Assembly: GCF_002368335.1 (NCBI RefSeq)
Contig: NZ_AP018288.1
Location: forward strand, 5,543,763-5,607,762
Direction of reading: 5' to 3'
DNA length: 64,000 bases
Source of the DNA: Nostoc sp. NIES-4103
GTDB taxonomy: Bacteria; Cyanobacteriota; Cyanobacteriia; Cyanobacteriales; Nostocaceae
Part shown: in pieces, positions 52,227-61,931 of the stretch
Numbering within the stretch: position 1 is the stretch's first letter
How the letters are laid out: the number at the start of each line of letters is the position of its first letter
The notes under the pieces: model-generated
What the model was told of the DNA's origin: nothing
What the model saw: the letters and a program-made list of their open reading frames with translations, nothing else
Database searches by the model: none
Position numbers and translations under genes: made by a program

Positions 52227-52553
52227 ATGGCTATTTCTATAACAACCGAATCTATCCCCCTAGAAGTAAACCCTGACGGTGTAGTACGGGTGGGTGGAAC
52301 GCGAGTGACACTAGATACGGTTGTAGCTGCTTTCAATCAAGGGGCGACCGCTGAAGAAATCGTGTTTCAGTACCCGTCTTTGCAGCTAGCTGATGTTTAT
52401 GCTGTTATTAGCTATTATCTACGGCATCAGCAGGAAGTACAAGAATACTTGCAGGAACGGCAACAACGCGCTAACGAAATTCGTAAAATAAATGAGAATA
52501 AGTTTAATCCTCAAGGTGTACGCGATCGCCTAATGGCACGCCGGACTCAATAA
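52227..52553 (+). CDS. DUF433 protein, probable antitoxin
   Basis: A 108-aa DUF433 protein: VRVGGTRVTLDTVVAAFNQGATAEEIVFQYPSLQLADVYAVISYYLRH is the typical core. It is followed 6 bp later by a DUF5615 gene, repeating the arrangement of 1452-2134 with clearly diverged sequences, so the two modules are not a recent local copy. Confidence 0.85.
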   Translation: MAISITTESIPLEVNPDGVVRVGGTRVTLDTVVAAFNQGATAEEIVFQYPSLQLADVYAVISYYLRHQQEVQEYLQERQQRANEIRKINENKFNPQGVRDRLMARRTQ

Positions 52554-52559
52554 TCAATT

Positions 52560-52910
52560 ATGTTGCGATTTGTTGCCGACGAAAACTTTAACAACAATAT
52601 CATACGAGGTTTATTGCGTCGTCAACCAGAATTGGATATTGTCCGAATTCAAGACGTGGGCTTGAGTGGCACAGATGACCCGCAAGTGTTAGAATGGGCA
52701 GCACAAGAAGGACGAGTGTTGCTTACTCATGATGTAGCAACAATTACTCATTATGCCACCGAAAGGATTGAGGCAGGGCTACCTATGCCTGGAGTCTTTG
52801 AAGTTAGCTCGAACCTGCCAATAGGTAGTACCATTGAGGATATTTTATTATTAGCAGAATGTAGCCTAGATGGTGAATGGGAAGGACAAATACGCTATTT
52901 ACCATTGTAA
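52560..52910 (+). CDS. DUF5615 PIN-like protein, probable toxin
   Basis: A 116-aa PIN-like protein: LRFVADENFNNNIIRGLLRRQPELDIVRIQDVGLSGTDDPQVLEWAAQEGRVLLTHD has the family acidic residues (D7, E8 and the D of LTHD). Paired with the DUF433 gene upstream. RNase toxin activity is inferred from the family. Confidence 0.85.
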   Translation: MLRFVADENFNNNIIRGLLRRQPELDIVRIQDVGLSGTDDPQVLEWAAQEGRVLLTHDVATITHYATERIEAGLPMPGVFEVSSNLPIGSTIEDILLLAECSLDGEWEGQIRYLPL

Positions 52911-53061
52911 AAATAAACTTAGTATCACAGTTAATTGTTCCTTGCCTTCTTTGTATCTTTGCATGAGACCAGTTACTAAAACGCCGGTTTACCACCCAAT
53001 GAACTGGCTCCTCTGCGTGAACTGGAGCTTATATAATTGTTTATATATAGGATAAATTGCG

Positions 53062-53283
53062 ATGGAAAACTCTTTTACTGCGATATTTGAAAAGATAGAT
53101 GAATGGTATATTGGTTACGTCCAAGAGTTACCAGGCGCAAATGTTCAAGAGAGAACCCTAGAAGAAGCTAGAGAAAGCCTACAAGAAGCAATAGAATTAA
53201 TTCTCATATCAAATCGGGAACTGGCAGAAAAACAACTCACTGGTAAAAATGTTGTCCGTGAAAAGATTACAGTCAAACTTTAG
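53062..53283 (+). CDS. hicB: HicB-family antitoxin
   Basis: A 73-aa HicB protein: FTAIFEKIDEWYIGYVQELPGANVQERTLEEARESLQEAIELIL is the partial RNase H-like HicB fold; there is no added DNA-binding domain in this short form. Its stop overlaps the GTG start of hicA by one base. Confidence 0.88.
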   Translation: MENSFTAIFEKIDEWYIGYVQELPGANVQERTLEEARESLQEAIELILISNRELAEKQLTGKNVVREKITVKL

Positions 53284-53468
53284 TGAAAAAACGTGACTTG
53301 ATTCGTCATCTCGAAGAGAACGGCTGTCTGTTTCTACGTGAAGGTGGAAAACACACCATTTACTACAACCCAACAAACAATAGAACATCAGCAGTTCCAA
53401 GACATACAGAAATTCTTGATATTTTAGCTGTCAAAATTTGCAAAGATTTAGATATACCCTCACCTTAA
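53283..53468 (+). CDS. hicA: HicA-family toxin
   Basis: A 61-aa HicA mRNA interferase: KKRDLIRHLEENGCLFLREGGKHTIYYNPTNNRTSAVPRH includes the double-stranded-RNA-binding-like fold and the catalytic His (in GKHTIY). Start is GTG 53283, overlapping the hicB stop. The order hicB-hicA is common in cyanobacteria. Confidence 0.88.
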   Translation: MKKRDLIRHLEENGCLFLREGGKHTIYYNPTNNRTSAVPRHTEILDILAVKICKDLDIPSP

Positions 53469-53694
53469 ATATGCGATGAACTAGTGAATCAAGTCCATCT
53501 AAATCATAGAGAATAAACTCTAAAAACTCTCTGCGCCTCTGCGCCTTTGCGTGAAATTAAATCCCGACTATTTATCAATAGATAAGATTAATTTCAAATA
53601 AAATATAGTAATTCATCCCCCTAGAAGTGGGTTAAAAATAGTAACAGTGCTATCTTAAAAGCAAAGTCATTTTCTCAAGTTTGAGGAAAACACT

Positions 53695-54777
53695 ATGGCT
53701 ACAACGCTTTTAGAGGCTAGTTCCATCGAGTCAGTACTCGGTAAAGAAGCAGAAGATTTGCTGACCTACAAAGCTAAAGTTTCCCAAGATTTACTACATT
53801 TGCCAGGGCCAGACTTTATTGATCGAGTTTGGACAAATAGCGATCGCAATCCCCAAGTATTGCGTAACCTCCAGCTACTTTATTCTACAGGTCGTCTGGC
53901 AAATACCGGCTATTTATCTATTCTCCCAGTAGACCAAGGCATTGAACATTCAGCAGGTGCATCTTTTGCACCTAACCCGATTTACTTTGACCCAGAAAAC
54001 ATCATCAAACTGGCAATAGCAGCAGGTTGTAACGCTGTAGCCACCACTTTAGGAGTCTTAGGCATCGTTTCGCGTAAATATGCCCACAAAATCCCCTTTA
54101 TTGCCAAACTCAACCATAACGAACTGCTGACTGTCCCCAATCAATTCGACCAAGTATTATTTGCTGACCCAGAACAAGCTTGGAATTTGGGTGCAGCCGC
54201 AGTCGGTGCCACAATATACTTTGGTTCAGAACATTCTACCAGACAAATTCAAGAAATCAGCCAAGCTTTTAAACGCGCCCATGAACTCGGTTTAGCAACT
54301 ATTCTCTGGTGTTACCTGCGTAACAATGCTTTCAAACAAGATAAAGATTATCACTTAGCTGCTGACCTCACAGGACAGGCAAATCATTTAGGCGTAACCA
54401 TTGAAGCCGACATTATTAAACAAAAGCTACCTGAAACTAACAACGGTTATGGGGCAGTTGTCAAAGCTACTGGTAAGAGTTATGGCAAAACTGATGAGCG
54501 AGTTTATACCGAATTGACAACCGACCATCCAATTGATTTGACTCGTTATCAGGTATTGAATTGCTACTCTGGACGTGCAGGACTGATTAATTCTGGTGGT
54601 GCATCCGGTAAAAATGACTTTGCCGAAGCAGTTCGTACCGCTGTGATTAACAAACGTGCTGGTGGTACAGGACTAATTTCGGGGCGGAAGACATTCCAAC
54701 GCCCCTTTGAAGAAGGAGTGAAACTGTTTCACGCCATTCAGGATGTTTACTTGTCACCAGATGTAACCATAGCTTAG
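53695..54777 (+). CDS. Class I fructose-bisphosphate aldolase
   Basis: A 360-aa aldolase of the class I (Schiff-base) DhnA-type family, acting in glycolysis and the Calvin cycle. Landmarks: GYLSILPVDQGIEHSAGASF, IAKLNHNELL, ATIYFGSEHSTRQI and VVKATGKSYGKTDERVY, followed by GGASGKNDFAEAVRTAV. AGTTTGAGGAAAAC precedes the ATG. Cyanobacteria usually also carry a class II enzyme; it is not in this window. Confidence 0.92.
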   Translation: MATTLLEASSIESVLGKEAEDLLTYKAKVSQDLLHLPGPDFIDRVWTNSDRNPQVLRNLQLLYSTGRLANTGYLSILPVDQGIEHSAGASFAPNPIYFDPENIIKLAIAAGCNAVATTLGVLGIVSRKYAHKIPFIAKLNHNELLTVPNQFDQVLFADPEQAWNLGAAAVGATIYFGSEHSTRQIQEISQAFKRAHELGLATILWCYLRNNAFKQDKDYHLAADLTGQANHLGVTIEADIIKQKLPETNNGYGAVVKATGKSYGKTDERVYTELTTDHPIDLTRYQVLNCYSGRAGLINSGGASGKNDFAEAVRTAVINKRAGGTGLISGRKTFQRPFEEGVKLFHAIQDVYLSPDVTIA

Positions 54778-54955
54778 TGGGAGATGGGGGGCTTTGGGGC
54801 CCCTGGAGGGGTTGGGGGGCAATGGGGAGATGAGGAGGATGAGGGAGATAAGGGGATGAGGAGATGGGGAGGTGGGGGGACAAGAAAAATAACTCCTAAC
54901 TCCTAACTCCTAACTTCTAACTCCTAACTTCTAACTTCTAACTCTTACTCCCCTT
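54778..54955. repeat. Repeat tract after the aldolase gene
   Basis: G-rich GATGAGG/GGGGAGAT units followed by about nine CTCCTAA/CTTCTAA heptamers. Confidence 0.75.
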
Positions 54956-55065
54956 GTCACCTTACTTTTTATATATGTCTAACCCAGCCTAGGGGAAGAC
55001 GCTAGCCTTGTGAAAGTTTTTTAGCATTCACACAGTTGCTAGAGAATTTATAGGGTGTTTTCCCA

Positions 55066-55401
55066 ATGTTAGAAATACAAAGAATATTCAATCAATTTCG
55101 TCGCCAAATTACGATAGTATTGGTGGTTACTTTAGTTTGGATAATTAGTTTACCTGCTACTTCGGTTCACGCAGATGGTTATTTTTCTAATCAATCACAT
55201 AAAGTAGAGAAAAATAAGCCTTATTATTCTACAAAAGAACGCTCCTTTGTGCAAAATGAGTATCACGAGCCTTATTATACGAGCAAAGAACGTTATAGAG
55301 AAAAAGCTATTAGAAATCAACCACAAACAGGTGATGAAATAAATAGTGGTCAGAGAATAAAAGAAGTAAGACCTAAAGATTTGGAAAGCAGAAATAGGTA
55401 A
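55066..55401 (+). CDS. Small secreted protein, unknown function
   Basis: A 111-aa protein with a clear signal peptide (residues about 1-36, ITIVLVVTLVWIISLPATSVHADG). The mature part is charged and contains two similar segments, KPYYSTKER and EPYYTSKER. No family recognised. Likely periplasmic. Confidence 0.7.
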   Translation: MLEIQRIFNQFRRQITIVLVVTLVWIISLPATSVHADGYFSNQSHKVEKNKPYYSTKERSFVQNEYHEPYYTSKERYREKAIRNQPQTGDEINSGQRIKEVRPKDLESRNR

Positions 55402-55551
55402 AATACGAACTTGAGCTTCACTAATATTCTCTTTCTTTGTGACGACAGTCGCTCATGGGAATTTTCACCATGAGCGATTGCTGTTAGAGTAGCTCTTGTA
55501 AATGACTTTTGACTTCTCCTGGTGGGGTAATCCTAAATTTTATACCCCCGT

Positions 55552-56427
55552 TTATAACCCTCGAATACCAGCTTCTAAGCCTGCACATACACCTGTGAGA
55601 AAATCTAAATCCAAAGTAGCGATCGCATCGCTGGGTTTGTGATAATGTGGATTGCGTAAAAATGCTGTATCTGTCACCATAATTGCTGGATAACCAGCAT
55701 CCCAAAAAGATGCATGATCACTGAGCCTAGTTTGGGGAACTATTAAGCCTCTATTAGGTACTGGTAACCACTGACTTGCTATACCCACTTTGCGAATACT
55801 ACGACTAATGCTAATTAAGTCCCGAACTGTCCGCAAGTTGCCAATTAAAGCAATGAAATCGCCTTGATTTGGGTAAAAGCGTTCTAGAGGAGGCGGATAA
55901 CTTTGAGAACCAGGCGTAGCATCACGGTATCCCAACATTTCTAGGGACATCATTAAACGTAGTGGTTGCTGTTGTTGGCGTAAGTTAGCTGCATATTCAG
56001 CACTACCCAACAAGCCGTATTCTTCCATATCAAAAGCAACCATGCGTAAGGGATATCTGGCTGGTGTTGCAGCGAATTTTCTACTTAATTCCAGCAACAC
56101 AGCTACACCTGTAGCGTTATCATCTGCCCCTGGAGTTCCGGGTACAGCATCATAGTGGGCACCAATTAAAATAGGTGATAAATCTGTCTTTTTCCCTTCA
56201 GCTTGGGAAGGTAAATTGAGAATGAGATTCTGACAAGTTTTCCTTCCCACTGGGAAGGTGTGGATTTCCACACTTCCCCATTGGGCTAATTGTTGGCGGA
56301 CATATTCTTGCACAAAAAAATGCCCAGCCGTCGCCATGTAAGGGTCGCGTTCTCGCGCTATCTGACTCAGATGAGTTTGTAATCGCTCTTTTAAATTCAA
56401 ACGTTTAAAATAATCGCAATGACACAA
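55552..56427 (-). CDS. M28-family zinc peptidase
   Basis: A 291-aa M28 aminopeptidase-like protein. Metal ligands are visible: GAHYDAVPGTPGADDNATG (H and D), DMEEYGLLGS (E, E), SLEMLGY, SDHASFWDAGYPAIMVTD, and the late HYHKPSD. No signal peptide is evident, so possibly cytoplasmic. Single gene. Confidence 0.88.
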   Translation of the reverse strand: MCHCDYFKRLNLKERLQTHLSQIARERDPYMATAGHFFVQEYVRQQLAQWGSVEIHTFPVGRKTCQNLILNLPSQAEGKKTDLSPILIGAHYDAVPGTPGADDNATGVAVLLELSRKFAATPARYPLRMVAFDMEEYGLLGSAEYAANLRQQQQPLRLMMSLEMLGYRDATPGSQSYPPPLERFYPNQGDFIALIGNLRTVRDLISISRSIRKVGIASQWLPVPNRGLIVPQTRLSDHASFWDAGYPAIMVTDTAFLRNPHYHKPSDAIATLDLDFLTGVCAGLEAGIRGL

Positions 56428-56719
56428 CTTTTACAACATGGAGAGCAAGGGAAAAACAAGCTTGATTAGTGTGGATTTCCCGAATTGAAGATACAGTTAA
56501 GTACAGTGTTTGGACTATGAGATTTGAGGCAGCTTGGATATACTAAGCATTGTCAATGCTATCCTAGTTTTGCAACTTAGCTCCTCAAGCTTAAATTCCA
56601 ACACTCTTGCCTTGATGATAATTATACCATTGAGGCGTTTTCATTCTGTAGCACACAGCTAAAGATAGCCCCGCCCAATCATAATAAATGTATAAGTCAC
56701 GCTAGGAGAAGAGTAACGC

Positions 56720-58804
56720 ATGGGCAAGGTAGTCGGCATCGACTTGGGTACAACCAACTCAGTAGTCGCCGTAATGGAGGGTGGCAAGCCGGTGGTGATT
56801 GCCAATGCAGAAGGAATGCGAACGACCCCCTCCGTAGTTGGTTTTAGTAAGGAAGGCGAAAGAGTAGTAGGGCAAATGGCACGGCGACAAACCGTCCTCA
56901 ACCCCCAAAATACCTTTTTCTCAGTTAAACGCTTCATTGGACGCAGGTATGGTGAACTCAGTCCAGAATCAAAGCGTGTACCATACACCATCCGCAAAGA
57001 CGAAGTTGGTAATATCAAAATCGCTTGTCCCCGTCTCAGTAAGGACTTCTCGCCAGAAGAGATTTCTGCTATGGTGCTGAAGAAATTAGCAGATGATGCT
57101 AGTACCTACTTAGGCGCACAAGTCACAGGGGCAGTAATTACAGTTCCCGCTTATTTTAATGATTCTCAGCGCCAAGCAACCCGCGATGCTGGTAGAATTG
57201 CTGGTTTAGAAGTATTAAGAATTATCAATGAACCGACAGCTGCATCGTTAGCTTATGGCTTAGACCGGGGTGATGTGGAAACCATCTTGGTATTCGATTT
57301 AGGTGGCGGTACTTTTGATGTATCGATTCTAGAAGTAGGCGATGGTATATTTGAAGTTAAAGCTACCAGTGGGGATACGCAATTAGGCGGTAATGATTTT
57401 GATAAAAAAATCGTCGATTGGTTAGCAGAGCAATTTTTAGAAGCCGAAGGAATAGACTTAAGACGCGATCGCCAAGCTTTGCAACGTTTAATGGAAGCAG
57501 CAGAGAAAGCCAAAATCGAACTTTCTGCCGTGAGCGTCACCGATATTAACTTACCATTTATTGCTGCTGACCAAGAAGGCCCCAAACACCTGGAAACCCG
57601 CATCACTCGTTCTCAATTTGAGGGTTTATGCGGTGAATTAATCGGGCGATTACGTACACCAGTCAAACGTGCCCTCAAAGATGCCGGACTGACACCAACA
57701 GACATTGAAGAAGTGGTATTAGTTGGTGGTTCCACACGTATGCCCATAGTCAAACAGATAGTCAAAGACTTGATTGGCATAGAACCCAGCGAAAATGTTA
57801 ACCCTGACGAAGTAGTAGCAATGGGTGCAGCAATTCAAGCAGGGATTCTCGCAGGCGAATTCAAAGATGTCCTGTTGTTGGATGTTACACCCTTATCTGT
57901 AGGTTTAGAAACCATTGGCGGCGTGATGAAAAAACTCATTCCCCGCAACACTACTATCCCTGTCCGCCGTTCTGATATTTTCTCCACCTCCGAAAATAAC
58001 CAAAATACAGTAGAAATTCACGTCGTCCAAGGCGAACGGGAAATGGCAGCAAATAACAAGTCCTTGGGACGGTTCAAGCTGTATGGCATTCCCCCAGCCC
58101 CAAGGGGAATCCCGCAAATTCAGGTATCATTTGATATCGATGCTAATGGAATTTTGCAGGTTACAGCCCTGGATAGAACGACTGGACGAGAGCAGAGTAT
58201 CACAATTCAAGGCGCTTCTACCTTGAGCGAAGCCGAAGTGAATCGAATGATACAGGATGCCCAAAAGTACGCCGATATCGACAGGGAACGCAAAGAACGC
58301 ATTGAAAAGCGCACTCGTGCTGACGGGTTGATTATGCAAGCAGAACGACAACTGCGAGAAGTAGCATTAGAGTTCGGTATGCAGTTTTCCCGCAACCGCC
58401 GCCAACGAATTGATAGTATTTGCCGAGAACTAAAAGAGAGTTTAGAACAAAACGATGATCGCGGCATTGACCAAGCTTACGCCGACTTGCAAGATGCTTT
58501 ATATGAACTCAACCGCGAAGTCCGCGAGTTTTACGCCGAGGACGAAGACGAAGACTTACTAGGGACAATTCGTGACATCTTCACAGGCGGCGATAAAGAA
58601 CGAGAACGCGATTATTCCAGAGATACATACCGAGAACGCAATTCCTATGGTAGGGACTACGGCAACGACTACACAAGAGACTACACAAGAGACAATAACC
58701 GTTCTCCTTCCTATGACAATCGTTCATCTGACAACCGTTCTTCTCGCCGTCCACCTCGTCCCACCTATCGGGATAACTGGGATGATGACGATGATTGGCT
58801 GTAG
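56720..58804 (+). CDS. dnaK: Chaperone DnaK (DnaK1-type by length)
   Basis: A 694-aa Hsp70. The ATPase domain has GIDLGTTNSVVAV, VITVPAYFNDSQRQATRDAG, IINEPTAASLAYG, VFDLGGGTFDVSI and VLVGGSTRMP; the substrate domain follows at about 385-600. The C-terminus is long, charged and Arg/Tyr/Asp-rich (RDYSRDTYRERN...), without the EEVD-type end. Cyanobacteria have several DnaKs; the length suggests DnaK1. A J-protein gene follows at 134 bp. Confidence 0.95.
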   Translation: MGKVVGIDLGTTNSVVAVMEGGKPVVIANAEGMRTTPSVVGFSKEGERVVGQMARRQTVLNPQNTFFSVKRFIGRRYGELSPESKRVPYTIRKDEVGNIKIACPRLSKDFSPEEISAMVLKKLADDASTYLGAQVTGAVITVPAYFNDSQRQATRDAGRIAGLEVLRIINEPTAASLAYGLDRGDVETILVFDLGGGTFDVSILEVGDGIFEVKATSGDTQLGGNDFDKKIVDWLAEQFLEAEGIDLRRDRQALQRLMEAAEKAKIELSAVSVTDINLPFIAADQEGPKHLETRITRSQFEGLCGELIGRLRTPVKRALKDAGLTPTDIEEVVLVGGSTRMPIVKQIVKDLIGIEPSENVNPDEVVAMGAAIQAGILAGEFKDVLLLDVTPLSVGLETIGGVMKKLIPRNTTIPVRRSDIFSTSENNQNTVEIHVVQGEREMAANNKSLGRFKLYGIPPAPRGIPQIQVSFDIDANGILQVTALDRTTGREQSITIQGASTLSEAEVNRMIQDAQKYADIDRERKERIEKRTRADGLIMQAERQLREVALEFGMQFSRNRRQRIDSICRELKESLEQNDDRGIDQAYADLQDALYELNREVREFYAEDEDEDLLGTIRDIFTGGDKERERDYSRDTYRERNSYGRDYGNDYTRDYTRDNNRSPSYDNRSSDNRSSRRPPRPTYRDNWDDDDDWL

Positions 58805-58912
58805 TTGAAAGTTAGGAATTAGGAGTTATGAGTTAAGAGTTGAAAGATTTAATTTATAACTCCTAACTCCTCACTCCTCACTCCTAACTCCTAACTTAAT
58901 TAACCTAGTATA
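58805..58912. repeat. Inverted heptamer tract between dnaK and dnaJ
   Basis: GTTAGGAATTAGGAGTTATG-type units followed by CTCCTAACTCCTCACTCCTC units; the halves are complementary and could form a hairpin between the two genes. Confidence 0.75.
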
Positions 58913-58937
58913 AAATTTTCAAATTAAATAACTGACT

Positions 58938-59942
58938 ATGCAAAATTTGCAGAATTTTCGCGATTACTACGAAATTTTAGGAGTACCTAAAGAAGCCTCC
59001 AGTGAGGAAATTAAAAAAGTTTATCGTCGCTTAGCAAGGCAATATCACCCTGACCTCAATCCAGGAAATAAAGCAGCGGAGGAAAAATTTAAGGATATTG
59101 GTGAGGCTTATGAAGTCCTTTCTGATACAGCCAAGCGGGCGCAATATGACCAGTTTAGCCGCTATTGGAAGCAAAAAGGCTTTGTTGGCAAACAACCCCC
59201 CAAGGGTAAACAATGGGGTGACAATCGCGCTAATGGTCGTAATGGGACTGAAGACGTAGATCCAAGTCAATTTGCTGATTTTGAAAGCTTTATCAATCAA
59301 GTCATTGGTGTAGGCGGACGCAAAGACAGCAAAAACGGCAGTAGTACCAAAACCAATGGCGATCCGTTTCGTTCGCCTAAAAGCAGAGTTGAATACACAG
59401 TACCACCGAAAACCACGCCGCGTACCACACGTCGAGATATTGAAGCCAGATTGACTTTACCCCTAGAAAAAGCTTATCAAGGTGGTAATGAACGCATTCG
59501 TTTAGAAGATGGGCGATCGCTAGAAGTAACTATGCCTCCTGGTATGGTTACAGGTCAAAGCATCCGCCTGCGAAACCAAGGCATTGGCGGCGGTGATTTG
59601 TACTTAAAAATTACTGTGGAACCTCATCCTTTCTTTAAATTAGAAGGTTCTAATATATTTTGCCAAGTACCAGTTACTCCCAGTGAAGCAGTTTTGGGAG
59701 GACAAGTAGAAGCGCCTACTTTAGACGGCCCAGTGAAAATGACAATTCCGCCAGGAGTTAGGTCTGGTCAAAGACTGCGTTTAGCAAATAAAGGTTATCC
59801 CACAGAAAATGGCAAACGTGGCGACCAATTAGTAGAAATTCAGATCGTTACACCCAAAAATATTAGCCCCGAAGAAAAGGAACTTTACGAAAAGTTGCGC
59901 CAAATTGAAACCTTCAAACCCCGCGCCGATTTACTGGGTTAA
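58938..59942 (+). CDS. dnaJ: DnaJ-type co-chaperone without zinc finger
   Basis: A 334-aa CbpA-like J-protein: J domain (about 8-75, YYEILGVPKEAS, RQYHPDLNPG with the HPD motif), a Gly/Asn-rich linker, then two C-terminal substrate-binding domains (about 160-325, RLTLPLEKAYQGG, PSEAVLGGQVEAPTLDG). No CxxCxGxG zinc repeats. Probably works with the upstream DnaK. Confidence 0.94.
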   Translation: MQNLQNFRDYYEILGVPKEASSEEIKKVYRRLARQYHPDLNPGNKAAEEKFKDIGEAYEVLSDTAKRAQYDQFSRYWKQKGFVGKQPPKGKQWGDNRANGRNGTEDVDPSQFADFESFINQVIGVGGRKDSKNGSSTKTNGDPFRSPKSRVEYTVPPKTTPRTTRRDIEARLTLPLEKAYQGGNERIRLEDGRSLEVTMPPGMVTGQSIRLRNQGIGGGDLYLKITVEPHPFFKLEGSNIFCQVPVTPSEAVLGGQVEAPTLDGPVKMTIPPGVRSGQRLRLANKGYPTENGKRGDQLVEIQIVTPKNISPEEKELYEKLRQIETFKPRADLLG

Positions 59943-60036
59943 GTGTGAGCAAGTGTATCTAAATTCTTGAATGGTTCTATATCCAACTTATAAGTGTAAT
60001 CTTGATGAATGTATTCAAAGAATGCTACATAAGTAG

Positions 60037-60183
60037 ATGATAAATTTTAGGGCGGTGAGTGTCAACAACCGAGAAGCATGGCGCATCCGCATTAGTGATT
60101 ATCGTGTAATTTATGAAATTAGCGATGAGCAAAGAATTATTACCATTATTCACATTGGTCATTGCCGCGATGTTTATCGATAA
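60037..60183 (+). pseudogene. RelE-toxin C-terminal remnant
   Basis: A 48-codon frame from ATG 60037 reads ...NREAWRIRISDYRVIYEI...IITIIHIGHCRDVYR and stop. This is the C-terminal half of a RelE protein; the N-terminal half and any antitoxin gene are missing. It lies between two chaperone genes. Confidence 0.65.
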
Positions 60184-60238
60184 GTAACTCAGGCTGTGCG
60201 ACTCAGGTTTACAATATTAAGAAAAACTCGATCGCAAG

Positions 60239-60793
60239 GTGACTCAACCAACCGTGAATCACAACGGGGAAATGCCACAACGCAGTCAACCCACCTATTA
60301 CTCCCTGCTAGGGCTGCATCCCTCGGCATCGGTAATCGACATTCGTCGGGCTTATCGGGAATTGAGCAAACGTTATCATCCTGATACCACAGACTTGCCT
60401 GATGCTATTGCTACTACTAAATTTCAGCAAATAAACGAAGCCTACGCCACCCTTAGCAATGCAGAACGACGACTTAACTATGACTTAAAGATTGGCTATT
60501 CCCGCTTTACAGTAGTTCAACCACCCCCCGACTTGAACCGTCCTGTATCATATTCCTACGACTACTCAAAATCAGCTTACTTAGATGCTAGCGATCGCCC
60601 CCTCTCATCTGGGGAAATCTTTGCTTTATTTATTCTGGTGATCACTTTTTTGGGTTGTCTAGTGCTGGCAGTTGCCATTGGCTTAACTCGTGGTGAAGCT
60701 GCTTTCCAAACCAAACTGCAACCAACCCCAGCAGTAGAAAAACAGGTAATTCATGTGTCACAACTAATTACACCTGGGGAAATTAAAAATTAA
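60239..60793 (+). CDS. J-domain protein with one membrane helix
   Basis: 184 aa from GTG 60239, or 173 aa from ATG 60272. The J domain (about 18-85, YYSLLGLHPSASVIDIRRAYRELSKRYHPDT) keeps HPD. A linker leads to a transmembrane helix (about 125-150, ALFILVITFLGCLVLAVAIGL). Type III J-protein that could recruit DnaK to a membrane. Followed 37 bp later by the DUF3143 gene. Confidence 0.88.
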   Translation: MTQPTVNHNGEMPQRSQPTYYSLLGLHPSASVIDIRRAYRELSKRYHPDTTDLPDAIATTKFQQINEAYATLSNAERRLNYDLKIGYSRFTVVQPPPDLNRPVSYSYDYSKSAYLDASDRPLSSGEIFALFILVITFLGCLVLAVAIGLTRGEAAFQTKLQPTPAVEKQVIHVSQLITPGEIKN

Positions 60794-60830
60794 AAATTTT
60801 CTGATCCCAAATCCTAAATCTAAAATTATT

Positions 60831-61103
60831 ATGTCTCTTCTTCCCCCAGATACTCCACTTTACAGTCATCCCCTACCGCAAATTGAGCAGTGGTTGAAAG
60901 ACCAAGGCTGTCAACAAGATGAAACACAGCTGCATTGCTGGCGCGTAAAAAGACCTAATTGGCAAGCTGAACTGTGGCTGGATGTAGAACAACTCGTAGT
61001 CAGATACGTCCAAGCCGGTGAAACTGGACAAGATATCCAACGCTCATTCAAGTATTCTCTGAGTCGAGAAGACATCGAACAAGCCGTATTTTCTGGCCCT
61101 TAA
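60831..61103 (+). CDS. DUF3143 family protein
   Basis: A 90-aa cyanobacterial DUF3143 protein: LPQIEQWLKDQGCQQDETQLHCWRVKRPNWQAELWLDVEQLVVRY is the core. Soluble. Its constant place after J-domain genes suggests a chaperone link, but function is unknown. Confidence 0.82.
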   Translation: MSLLPPDTPLYSHPLPQIEQWLKDQGCQQDETQLHCWRVKRPNWQAELWLDVEQLVVRYVQAGETGQDIQRSFKYSLSREDIEQAVFSGP

Positions 61104-61175
61104 GGGAGTTAGGAGTTAGGAGTTAGGAGTTAGGAGTTAGGAATAAAATTCATAACTACTCACTCCCAACTTCTC
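61104..61175. repeat. GTTAGGA heptamer tract
   Basis: About five tandem AGTTAGG units then CACTCCCAACTTCTCAC, between convergent genes; it may serve as a shared hairpin terminator. Confidence 0.75.
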
Positions 61176-61181
61176 ACTTTA

Positions 61182-61931
61182 TTAAACCTTTCCAAAGCGC
61201 CTCTCTCGTTGCTGGTATGCACACAAGGCGTGGTGAAATTTGCTGCGGTCAAAATCTGGCCAGAGAGTATCAGTGATATAAATTTCCCCATAAGCCATTT
61301 GCCAGAGAAGGAAATTTGAGAGGCGCATTTCTCCACTGGTACGAATTAACAAATCTGGGTCAGCAATTCCTGCGGTGTACAAGTGACCTTCAAATACCTC
61401 TTCATCAATTTCATCAGGTTTTAGTAAACCTTGCTGAACTTTTTCGGCGATCGCTCGACAAGCTTGTAAAATTTCCTGGCGTCCACCATAATTAGTTGCG
61501 ACTGAAAACTTAATACCACGATTATTTTTTGTTGCTTCCATCGAACGGTAGATTTCAGCTTGTAGCGATCGCGGTAGGGCATGTAAATTGCCCACAAACT
61601 GAATTTGGACGTTTTCCTCAATCATTTCTTGCAATTCTTGCCGCAAAACTCTCTGGAAAAGAGTCATCAAAAAATCTACTTCTTCCTGGGGTCTTTTCCA
61701 GTTTTCTGTGGAAAAAGCATAAGCTGTTAGTGCCTGAATTCCCCAATCACGACAACAGCGGAGTAAATCCTTAAGGGCATCCACTCCTCGCTTATGACCC
61801 ATAATTCGGGGTAGACCTTGACGTTTAGCCCATCGACCATTGCCGTCCATAATTACCGCAACGTGGTTAGGCAGTAGTTCCCGTTTCAAATCAGGGGGCA
61901 ATTCTTGGAGTTGTGTTTGTGGTGCTGTCAT
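61182..61931 (-). CDS. uppS: Isoprenyl transferase (undecaprenyl diphosphate synthase type)
   Basis: A 249-aa cis-prenyltransferase making the lipid carrier for peptidoglycan. Landmarks: VAVIMDGNGRWAKRQGLPRIMGHKRG (catalytic D, H), TAYAFSTENWKRP, VATNYGGRQEI and DLLIRTSGEMRLSNFLLWQMAYGE. Start overlaps the cdaA stop by 4 nt. Product chain length cannot be read from sequence. Confidence 0.95.
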   Translation of the reverse strand: MTAPQTQLQELPPDLKRELLPNHVAVIMDGNGRWAKRQGLPRIMGHKRGVDALKDLLRCCRDWGIQALTAYAFSTENWKRPQEEVDFLMTLFQRVLRQELQEMIEENVQIQFVGNLHALPRSLQAEIYRSMEATKNNRGIKFSVATNYGGRQEILQACRAIAEKVQQGLLKPDEIDEEVFEGHLYTAGIADPDLLIRTSGEMRLSNFLLWQMAYGEIYITDTLWPDFDRSKFHHALCAYQQRERRFGKV

